The notes beneath the pieces are model-generated. The model did not search any database. It saw nothing but the letters and a program-made list of their open reading frames with translations, and was not told where the DNA came from. Of a stretch of 64,000 bases of DNA, positions 47,332 to 54,428 are shown piece by piece; position 1 is the stretch's first letter, and every line of letters starts with the position of its first letter. The translations under genes were made by a program, and so were the position numbers. This DNA is from Advenella kashmirensis W13003 (GTDB lineage Bacteria > Pseudomonadota > Gammaproteobacteria > Burkholderiales > Burkholderiaceae_B), in NCBI RefSeq assembly GCF_000506985.1, contig NZ_KI650980.1, positions 62,001 to 126,000 of the forward strand. Direction: 5' to 3'.

Positions 47332-47380
47332 AGGAGCCAGTCAAGACGATAACAACATCATTTCGTTTTGACTGGCTCCT
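47332..47380. terminator. Long perfect hairpin between convergent genes
   Basis: AGGAGCCAGTCAA (47332-47344) and TTGACTGGCTCCT (47368-47380) are exact 13-bp arms, extended after one mismatch by ACGA/TCGT. A smaller stem TGTGG/CCACA lies at 47309-47324. There is no U-run on either strand. It is the strongest inverted repeat in the window and sits between convergent genes. Confidence 0.6.
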
Positions 47381-47434
47381 GGACAGTTGATCTGAAGCAT
47401 TTTGGGGCGTATAGGCGATTATTTAATCTCTGAA

Positions 47435-48427
47435 TTAAGCAGAACCTGGCCTGATTTTCGTCAATGCAGCGACCTTTTTGAATGTTTCTGATTCCCGGGC
47501 AATACGCTGGCTGAACGCCTCAGGAGTGCTTCCCCCGGCAGAAATCCCCAAGGTAACCAGGCCTTCCTGCACTTCTTTAGTTTTCAGCGATTCAACCAAC
47601 GCACGATAAATTTTGTCGATAACACTGGTTGGCGTACCTTTGGGTGCATGCAGGCCGAACCAATTACTGGCTGTTTCCAGGTCAGGCAAGCCGGCTTCTC
47701 GCACAGTCGGTACATCGGGGTAGCTGGGATCACGTTTTTTACCAAAAAGCATTATCGGTCGCAGACTGCCGTCTTTGGCATGCGTGTTCATGACAATATT
47801 GCTCAACAGACTCAGTTGCACGCGGTTGGAGATCAAGTCGGGCATGATCTGGCTGCCTCCCTTGAAATGCACTGCGTCGATATCCAGACCGGCCAGCAAT
47901 CTGAAATACTCCAGATAAAGATGCATATTACCTCCCGCTCCGGAGTCGCCATAAAACATCGTATGGGGTTTGCTTTTTACCAGTGAAATAAACTGCTCAA
48001 TATTCATTGCTGGAACCTGTTTGTTGATCGTCAAAAACTGATCGCCTTCGCCAAACATTGAGATGTGTTCAAGATCGTTTTGCGGATTAACCTGCATCGT
48101 CATGGTATGTGGCGAAACGGTAATTTGGCCGATACTTGAGGCAAGTAGCGTATATCCGTCGGGTGCCGATCGTGCGACCAGTGCTGTGGCAATATTGCCA
48201 GCGGCTCCCGGTTTGTTCTCTACCACTATTGTCTGCCCCAGAATCCGGCTCATTTGAGTCGCAAAAAGCCGGGGCAGAGCATCGGTGGTACCACCTGCGG
48301 AAAAACCAACCACGATCTTGATAGGTTTATTGGGGAAGTTGTTTGTGTCGGCATTAGCGGGAAGCGCCGCAACGAGCGGTGCCATAGTGGCATATTGCAA
48401 AAATGTACGTCTATTATTCCTGGGCAT
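47435..48427 (-). CDS. Bug/TctC solute-binding protein with Tat-like signal
   Basis: 330 residues from the ATG at 48427; an ATG five codons earlier is an alternative. The N-terminus carries NRRTFLQ, a twin-arginine-type motif, then a hydrophobic stretch and LPANA. Family loops NKPGAAGNIA and APDGYTLL are intact. It is isolated: convergent with the unknown gene at 46613 and with a Bug remnant behind its promoter. Confidence 0.88.
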   Translation of the reverse strand: MPRNNRRTFLQYATMAPLVAALPANADTNNFPNKPIKIVVGFSAGGTTDALPRLFATQMSRILGQTIVVENKPGAAGNIATALVARSAPDGYTLLASSIGQITVSPHTMTMQVNPQNDLEHISMFGEGDQFLTINKQVPAMNIEQFISLVKSKPHTMFYGDSGAGGNMHLYLEYFRLLAGLDIDAVHFKGGSQIMPDLISNRVQLSLLSNIVMNTHAKDGSLRPIMLFGKKRDPSYPDVPTVREAGLPDLETASNWFGLHAPKGTPTSVIDKIYRALVESLKTKEVQEGLVTLGISAGGSTPEAFSQRIARESETFKKVAALTKIRPGSA

Positions 48428-48678
48428 CGTTTTGTCTCTCATTCCATATGTTTCGATCTAATGTATTTGCGCCTCAGCGTACTCATTCCCATGGGTATTT
48501 CGCCTGGAGACAACTGCATTACAACGGATCGACCCGTTAATGTCCAAAACGATTTTTATATATTAGATATAAGCATTCGCTTAGGGGAAAATAAAAGGGA
48601 CGCAGACTGGTTCGTATCTTACTCCACACGTGCCCAGTGAGCGGACGCTTGCCCTGCTACATTCTTCGGGTGTACTCG
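48428..48678. promoter_or_regulatory. Promoter region of the Bug gene with a MarR-like half-palindrome
   Basis: AT-rich sequence without a gene. ATTAGATATAAG at 48562-48573 repeats one arm and the centre of the palindrome ATTAGATATCTAAT of the phthalate promoter (35325-35338). If it is real, the phthalate MarR protein may also control this Bug gene. Nothing else was seen in this stretch. Confidence 0.3.
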
Positions 48679-48828
48679 ATTGAGCAGGTCGTGAAAACAG
48701 ATGAATTCCGCAGTCGTATGGAGGGCCAGGGGGCGGAGCCGATGGTGGTGGGTGTTGCTGGTTGTTTGCGTACGCTCCTGGAAGAGGACCAGGAGCGCTG
48801 GAAACAGATTATTGACTCGAATGGATAG
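48679..48828 (+). pseudogene. C-terminal remnant of a Bug/TctC gene
   Basis: 50 codons in one frame read IEQVVKTDEFRSRMEGQGAE and end LLEEDQERWKQIIDSNG with a stop. This is the typical last helix pair of Bug proteins (compare INQAIKKAVATPEVKKLF and EVAQWQPVAKE at 1672). No N-terminal part is present upstream. A relic on the strand opposite to the intact Bug gene nearby. Confidence 0.75.
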
Positions 48829-48941
48829 AAGAATCAGTAAATCACGAATTTGCGGTTCGGGACAGCCAGGCGGCTGGAACGTTGATCGCTCCATGCATCT
48901 GGAGTCATTAGAATCGAAATATTTGTGGGGCTTACTTCTTC

Positions 48942-50156
48942 CTAATTTTTAACCAGCGGGCAGGTGCTCTCCGAAAGAGGGCGCCATGCCTTATCCGCAG
49001 GAATGACGGCATTAATCTTGAGCAGATCCCAAGGCCCGGTTGATTCCGACGGTTTTTTCGCCTCTGCCAGATAGATGTCGTACACCATTCGTCCATCTTC
49101 ACGTATTTTTCCATTATGCGTATAAAAATCATTGATGGGGGTTTTCTTCATCTGGTCCGCGACGATCTGGGCATCGTCTGAGTTCGCTGCCTTGACTGCC
49201 TGCAGATAATGCAGGGTGGCCGAATAAGCGCCTGCCTGAACCATTGAGGGCATGGCGTTCTGTACTTCATAGAACCGCTTGGCGAACGCCCGGGTCTCGT
49301 CGTTTCGATCCCAATAAAAGCCCGTCGTAAATTGCAAGCCTTGTGCCGCTTCCAGCCCCATGCCTTTGATGTCGTTCAGAAAGACCAGCAATGTGGCCAG
49401 TTGCTGGCCGCTCTGAGTGATACCGAACTCAGACGCCTGGCGCACGGCGGTCTGGGTGTCGGTTCCGGCGTTGGCAAGCCCGATGACCTTGGCGCCGGAC
49501 GACTGCGCACGTAACAGATAAGAGGAAAAATCGGTCGTGTTCAACGGTGCGCGTACTTTCCCGACAATCGTACCGCCGTGGTCCGTGATGACTTCGCTGG
49601 TATCTTTTTCGAGAGAATGACCAAAAGCATAATCGGCAGTGATAAAGAACCACGATGTGCCGCCGTGCTGGGTGATTGCTGAGCCGGTGCCGTGGGCCAG
49701 GGCGTAGGTATCATATACATAATGAATGCCATACGGAGAGCAATTTTCGTTGGTCAGGCTCGACGATGCCGAACCGGCAAAAATGGTGACTCTCTTTTTT
49801 TCACGTCCAAGTTTCTGCAAGGCCAGCGCAGAAGCGGAATCGGTGGACTCGATAATCATGCTGACATTATCCCGGTCATACCACTCGCGGGCGCGTGCAG
49901 CAGTGATATCGAGTTTGTTCTGGTAATTGGCGGACAGGATTTCGATTTTACGACCCAGAACTTCCCCACCGAAATCTTTTACCGCCATCTCGACTGCCTT
50001 GACGACGCCGGGTCCGCCATGGGCGGAATATACCCCGCTCATGTCTACAATCGCCCCGATGCGAAACGGTTCATTGACCTGGGCGTTGACAGTAGCGCTG
50101 ACAAAGCATGCACTCGCAATGATTGTCTTGAACGCCAACTGTTTTTTGTTTTTCAT
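48942..50156 (-). CDS. Periplasmic branched-chain-type (LivK-like) ABC substrate-binding protein
   Basis: 404 residues with a signal peptide (MKNKKQLAFKTIIASACFVSATVNAQ) and the Peripla_BP_6 fold: FRIGAIVDMSGVYSAHGGPG, WFFITADYAFGHSLEKDTSEV and LPLRPL-free C-terminus. Relatives in catabolic clusters bind aromatic or acyl acids for five-gene ABC importers. None of the membrane or ATPase genes is here. It follows the crotonase gene by about 70 bp, so it is part of the operon driven by the sigma-54 promoter at 51127. Confidence 0.87.
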   Translation of the reverse strand: MKNKKQLAFKTIIASACFVSATVNAQVNEPFRIGAIVDMSGVYSAHGGPGVVKAVEMAVKDFGGEVLGRKIEILSANYQNKLDITAARAREWYDRDNVSMIIESTDSASALALQKLGREKKRVTIFAGSASSSLTNENCSPYGIHYVYDTYALAHGTGSAITQHGGTSWFFITADYAFGHSLEKDTSEVITDHGGTIVGKVRAPLNTTDFSSYLLRAQSSGAKVIGLANAGTDTQTAVRQASEFGITQSGQQLATLLVFLNDIKGMGLEAAQGLQFTTGFYWDRNDETRAFAKRFYEVQNAMPSMVQAGAYSATLHYLQAVKAANSDDAQIVADQMKKTPINDFYTHNGKIREDGRMVYDIYLAEAKKPSESTGPWDLLKINAVIPADKAWRPLSESTCPLVKN

Positions 50157-50227
50157 ATCATGTCTCCTTGTGTATTACGTCTTTTGTTGTGATGACAATA
50201 CTTATTGTGGTTTGCCTGCACGCAGGC

Positions 50228-51037
50228 TCAGAACGGGCAGTCCGGATCAAAGCTGGCGGGGCGCTTTTCCAGGAAGGCGTCAATCCCTTCTTTTCCTTCC
50301 GGACCCGCAAAGCCAGTAAATTCAAATGCCAACGAGGCGTCAAAAATAGGCTGGGCCTGTTTGATCCAGTGGTTCAGCATCATCTTGGTCCAGCGCTGCG
50401 CGGCAGGAGCGCCTTGGGCCAGACGGTTGGCGATCTCCAGCGCGCGGGCTTCCACTTCTTCATCCGGCAAGGCGAGCGATACCAGATTCATCTTCTCGGC
50501 CTCTTCACCGGTGAACGTTTCAGCGGTCAGCAGGTAGTACTTCGCCTTGGACATGCCGCAAAGGATCGGCCAGATAATCGCGGCGTGATCGCCTGCGGCC
50601 ACACCGATTTTGAGGTGACCGTCGGAAAACTTGGCGTCCTTGGCGACGATGGAGACGTCGGCCAGGAGCAAGGTTGCCAGCCCTGCGCCCACCGCCCAGC
50701 CGCGTGCGGCCGTGACAATGGGCTTGCGGCAGTCGAGCATATTGGTGACCAGATCGCGCGATTCCTTCATCGCGCGCATTCTCAGGGCGTAGTCGTCGCA
50801 CACCGTGCGCTCGTGTTTCAGGTCGCCGCCAGCTGAAAATGTCTTGCCGTCGCCGGTGAAAATGACGACGTTCACGCTGTCATCGGCGTCGACGTCGCGC
50901 CAGATTTCAGAAATTTCCCGATGCATGAGCGCATCCATGGCACCCATTTTCAAGGGGGAACGCATGGTGATGCGCAAGACCCGAGGGCTGGGGCGATCAA
51001 ATGATAGTCTTTCATAGCGTGCGTAACGGTCGGTCAT
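50228..51037 (-). CDS. Crotonase-fold protein lacking both hydratase glutamates
   Basis: 269 residues of the enoyl-CoA hydratase/isomerase superfamily, with the oxyanion segments GDGKTFSAGGDL and GWAVGAGLAT. Aligned by eye with rat hydratase, the two catalytic glutamates (144 and 164) are replaced by Ala121 and His141 (FSDGHLKIG). It is therefore probably not a plain hydratase. Decarboxylase, thioesterase or C-C hydrolase activity is more likely. First gene of the minus-strand arm of the sigma-54 regulon. Confidence 0.8.
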   Translation of the reverse strand: MTDRYARYERLSFDRPSPRVLRITMRSPLKMGAMDALMHREISEIWRDVDADDSVNVVIFTGDGKTFSAGGDLKHERTVCDDYALRMRAMKESRDLVTNMLDCRKPIVTAARGWAVGAGLATLLLADVSIVAKDAKFSDGHLKIGVAAGDHAAIIWPILCGMSKAKYYLLTAETFTGEEAEKMNLVSLALPDEEVEARALEIANRLAQGAPAAQRWTKMMLNHWIKQAQPIFDASLAFEFTGFAGPEGKEGIDAFLEKRPASFDPDCPF

Positions 51038-51126
51038 AGTGTCCTTCTTTATGATGTGAAGAGGCCCCGAACAGAAGATGCCTCGTTAAACGGTTAAGGC
51101 GTCTGCGCGCCTCATGCAGGGGTATC

Positions 51127-51142
51127 AGCAAGAACCATGCCA
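51127..51142 (-). promoter_or_regulatory. Sigma-54 (-24/-12) promoter for the crotonase operon
   Basis: Read on the minus strand the site is TGGCATG-GTTC-TTGCT, matching the consensus TGGCACG-N4-TTGCW at all but one base. The GG and GC pairs have the required spacing. Transcription would begin near 51117, about 80 bases before the crotonase start. The activator gene lies directly upstream. Confidence 0.85.
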
Positions 51143-51210
51143 TCTGTTCAGAAAGGAGGGTAGGAGAAGACGCGGTCGACGCGGCCCGCTGTCCTCACGT
51201 CAGCGCGTCA

Positions 51211-51269
51211 GTGTCTTTAGTGTCTTCGGTGTCTTTTTTGAGTTCACTCGCCGCAAGCAAAGCGGCGAG
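51211..51269. repeat. Tandem GTGTCTT repeats and a perfect dyad (candidate enhancer)
   Basis: GTGTCTT occurs at 51211, 51220 and 51229, spaced 9 bp. CTCGCCGC (51247-51254) and GCGGCGAG (51262-51269) form an exact 8-bp dyad with a 7-base spacer. The dyad centre is about 117 bp upstream of the -24 element of the sigma-54 promoter, the usual distance for an activator enhancer. No U-run fits a terminator for the activator gene. Confidence 0.45.
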
Positions 51270-51305
51270 CGGGCAGCCGGGATTTTGTGAGATCGGTGTC
51301 GCTGC

Positions 51306-53006
51306 TCAAAGGCCTGGGTCGAGTTCGCTCAGTTTTTTGTACAGGTGCGAGCGCGAGATACCCAGATACTCGGCTGCCTTTTTTTTATTGCCTTCGAATC
51401 TTCGCAGCGCGTCCAGAATCATGTCTGTTTCAACCTGGGCTTTGGCCTTGCGCACAGCGACAGGTCGTCCTGAAGAGGGTGGCGTGGTGTGATCGTCGGA
51501 AAACGGATCGTCTATACCTTCCAGTACGATTCCCGTTCCCAGTTCCAGCGGCACATCGCAATCGTCACAGCTTATCTCGTTTCGTTCAGAGAAAATGACG
51601 GCCCGTTCAATCGTATGCTGCAATTGGCGGATATTGCCCGGCCAGGGCAGCGATTGCAGGTATTCAATGACGCCCGGCCCGAAATACTTGTCCTGGATCT
51701 GATGGCGACGCATGAACCGTTCCAGAAAGGCGGTCGCCAGCAGTGGGACATCCTCCAGTCGCTCGCGCAGAGGCGGAACGCGTATCGTGACGGCACTTAT
51801 TCGATAAAAGAGGTCCAGGCGAAAGTCATTGCTGGCCAGCATGCGCTGGAAATCCCGGTTGCTGGCGGATATCAGGCGAAAATCCGAGCGACGCTGCGTG
51901 CTGCTGCCGACGCGTTGAAAACTGCCATCCTGTAGCGTGCGTAACACCTTGACCTGAATGTCCAGGGGCATATCGCCGATTTCATCCAGAAACAGGGTGG
52001 TGTGATCTGCTTCTTCGAACTTGCCCGTGCGTCCGCGTTTCTCTGCACCGGTAAATGCGCCGCCATCATAGCCGAACAGCTCTGCTTCGACCAGGTTGCC
52101 CGGGATGGCGGCGGCATTGACCAGCACCATGTCCTTGATTCTGCGACGACTTAGCTGATGTATGGCGTGTGCCACGAGATCCTTGCCAACGCCGCTTTCG
52201 CCCACCAGCAGGACCGAGACGTCCAGTGGCGCCACTTTTTCGATGCGCTCCTTGAGTTTTCTGACGGCTTCACTCTGACCGATAATGAATTCCAGACCGG
52301 GGCCGGCTTCCCGCATGCGGGGCAATTCACGTTCGTAGAAGTTGATTTCCTGACGCAAGCGCTTGATTTCTGCGCTGAGTGTTTCCACAGCAGCCGGGCT
52401 TTTGAACATGACCTGTCCGATGGCGCCGACAATCTGTCCTTCGGGATTGGTAATCGGTGTGCGGCTGACGACCCGGCTTTTTCCCCGCATGGTCTGTATC
52501 TGGCCGACTTCGGTTTTGCCGGAGCGCAGAACCGCCGCAAGCCGGCTGTTTTCAATGATGGTATTGACGTCTGCGCCCGAAGCGTCGCCGCGTTGAATAC
52601 CGAAAAATTTCTCATGAACCGGACTCATGTAGCGAACACGGGCCTCGTGGTCAACGACCGTGATGGCCTCATAGGGGTCCGTCACGAAATGCCGCAGGAT
52701 GTCCGCAGAGAAGTCGACACTGCTGACAAATTCGTACAGCGGATCACCCCCGTCGTGGCGATACAGCACAAAACAGCCGGTTGCCGCCGCAGCAAATGAC
52801 AGTACCGTGATGGGCTCACTGGTTCCTTTGAGAGTGAACATGGCGGGCAGCGGTCGCAAGTCGCGGTTTTTCCACAGCGTGCCGAGTTTTTCCTGCACAT
52901 GGCTATCCTGGCCGGTGCCGGCCGCAAAAACGGCCACCCCATCAATACTGAGAACAAGAACACCGCTGCGGGTGCCGGAGTTTGTTTTTTTGTTAACTGA
53001 ATACAT
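51306..53006 (-). CDS. Sigma-54-dependent transcriptional activator with PAS domain
   Basis: 566 residues. N-terminal sensory part with a PAS domain (about residues 107-205), then a short coiled region (ETLSAEIKRLRQEINFYERELPRM, read in pieces), a AAA+ domain with Walker A GESGVGK (269-275), the sigma-54-contacting GAFTGA loop (316-321), Walker B LFLDEIGD (338-345), and a C-terminal Fis-type helix-turn-helix (NKKKAAEYLGISRSHLYKKL). GAFTGA is intact, so it should activate sigma-54 promoters. It sits between two such promoters pointing away from it. Confidence 0.92.
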   Translation of the reverse strand: MYSVNKKTNSGTRSGVLVLSIDGVAVFAAGTGQDSHVQEKLGTLWKNRDLRPLPAMFTLKGTSEPITVLSFAAAATGCFVLYRHDGGDPLYEFVSSVDFSADILRHFVTDPYEAITVVDHEARVRYMSPVHEKFFGIQRGDASGADVNTIIENSRLAAVLRSGKTEVGQIQTMRGKSRVVSRTPITNPEGQIVGAIGQVMFKSPAAVETLSAEIKRLRQEINFYERELPRMREAGPGLEFIIGQSEAVRKLKERIEKVAPLDVSVLLVGESGVGKDLVAHAIHQLSRRRIKDMVLVNAAAIPGNLVEAELFGYDGGAFTGAEKRGRTGKFEEADHTTLFLDEIGDMPLDIQVKVLRTLQDGSFQRVGSSTQRRSDFRLISASNRDFQRMLASNDFRLDLFYRISAVTIRVPPLRERLEDVPLLATAFLERFMRRHQIQDKYFGPGVIEYLQSLPWPGNIRQLQHTIERAVIFSERNEISCDDCDVPLELGTGIVLEGIDDPFSDDHTTPPSSGRPVAVRKAKAQVETDMILDALRRFEGNKKKAAEYLGISRSHLYKKLSELDPGL

Positions 53007-53082
53007 GTCTTTGCTCTAAACACAGTGCGCCATTTGAGGACACTTTACCACTCCCTCCCCCGGAATCCTAGCAATAAATTTC

Positions 53083-53098
53083 TGGCATGAATCGTGCT
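53083..53098 (+). promoter_or_regulatory. Sigma-54 (-24/-12) promoter for the CoA-transferase operon
   Basis: TGGCATG-AATC-GTGCT matches TGGCACG-N4-TTGCW with two changes outside the invariant GG and GC. Initiation near 53110 would place the ATG at 53100 and GTG at 53094 upstream of the message, which supports the start at 53136 for the first gene. It drives nine genes reading to 62527. Confidence 0.78.
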
Positions 53099-53135
53099 TA
53101 TGCAAGGTTATGAAAATAACGACAAGGTGATATCG

Positions 53136-54383
53136 ATGTTGCAATATCAGGAAGATGCTCCATTCACTAAACTGCTGAAGATGGAAGAGACGGAAGGACA
53201 CGCATTGTTAAAAGGAATGCGTGTCGTTGACTTGAGTACGTCCATTGCGGGGCCATACAGTACGCAGTTGCTTGCGGACCTCGGGGCATCTGTGATTAAA
53301 GTGGAGAAACCGGGAACGGGAGACGATGCACGGCACTGGGGGCCGCCGTTTCTTCATGGGGAATCTCCCTGGTTCCTGAGTGTCAATCGTAATAAACAGA
53401 GCCTGGCGCTGGATCTGACCCGACCGGAAGGCCGGGAGGTGCTGGAGAAATTACTGGCGCAGACAGATGTGCTGGTGCTCAATATGACAGATCGAATACA
53501 GAAAAAACTGGGGCTGGATTACCAGCGTCTGGAAGCACGCTTTCCGCGGTTGATTCATGCTTCGCTTACGGGTTTCGGTTTGCAGGGCAAACGCGGCGAT
53601 CTGCCGTGTTATGACCTGATTGCCGAAGGATATTCCGGCGTAATGGACCTGACTGGAGAAGCAGAGAACGATCCACAGAAAGTGGGGACGCCGGCGGCCG
53701 ACCTGCTTGCCGGCCAGGATGTTGCAATGGCCGTGCTGGCGGCCTACGCGGCACGTTCCAGTACAGGCAAGGGCATGCAGATTGATGTTTCCATGCAGGC
53801 AAGCATGACCCGGTTCATGACGCCGCGCCTGGTTTCCTATCTGAGTTCAAACGAGTTGCCCAGCCGCTCCGGTGGCAAGGATTCGGTGATTGCGATTTAT
53901 CAGGTATTTGAAACCGCGGACAAACAGATTTCTCTTGGCCTGGGTAATGACGGTATTTGGCGTCGCTTTTGGGCCGCAGTCGGCCAGCCCGAGGTGGGCG
54001 CGGATCCCAAGTATGGGTCCAATAAGGATCGTCGGGTTCATCGTGAGGAGATTGTGAAAAAAATTGATGCGCTCTTGCGCAGCAAGTCCAGGGACGAATG
54101 GCTGGCCATTTTCGGCGAGCACAGAATTCCTGCCGGACCGATCAACAGACTGGATGATGTTGCGCAGGATGATGAACTCTTGCAGCAGAAATTTCTTTAC
54201 CAGGCGCCGTCTGCCGGCGGCTTTGTGCCTCAGGTGGGCCTGGGTATTGCGATTGATGGCAAAACAGCGGTACATCGCAAGGCGCCGCCCATGCTGGGTG
54301 AGGACACAGACGCGATTCTGGCCGGTATGCTGCAGTTGTCGTCTGCTGAAATCGGACAGTTAAGAAACACGGGTGTCATATAG
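53136..54383 (+). CDS. Class III (CaiB/BaiF) CoA-transferase
   Basis: 415 residues from the ATG at 53136, seven bases after AAGG; earlier starts would precede the sigma-54 transcription start. KGMRVVDLSTSIAGPYSTQLLADLGASVIKVEKP is the canonical opening. The racemase histidine position reads CYDLIAEGYSG, and ADLLAG supplies the nucleophilic aspartate, so it is of transferase type. It may activate the pathway acid by CoA exchange, in parallel with the ATP-dependent ligase encoded next. Confidence 0.85.
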   Translation: MLQYQEDAPFTKLLKMEETEGHALLKGMRVVDLSTSIAGPYSTQLLADLGASVIKVEKPGTGDDARHWGPPFLHGESPWFLSVNRNKQSLALDLTRPEGREVLEKLLAQTDVLVLNMTDRIQKKLGLDYQRLEARFPRLIHASLTGFGLQGKRGDLPCYDLIAEGYSGVMDLTGEAENDPQKVGTPAADLLAGQDVAMAVLAAYAARSSTGKGMQIDVSMQASMTRFMTPRLVSYLSSNELPSRSGGKDSVIAIYQVFETADKQISLGLGNDGIWRRFWAAVGQPEVGADPKYGSNKDRRVHREEIVKKIDALLRSKSRDEWLAIFGEHRIPAGPINRLDDVAQDDELLQQKFLYQAPSAGGFVPQVGLGIAIDGKTAVHRKAPPMLGEDTDAILAGMLQLSSAEIGQLRNTGVI

Positions 54384-54428
54384 AAAGCGATGAAACCCAT
54401 TTATGAATCATATTGAAGAAGGACAGTC

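Noticed and set aside
51247-51269. Intrinsic terminator of the sigma-54 activator gene
   Set aside because: On the minus strand the stem is followed by A-rich, not U-rich sequence. An enhancer dyad fits better.
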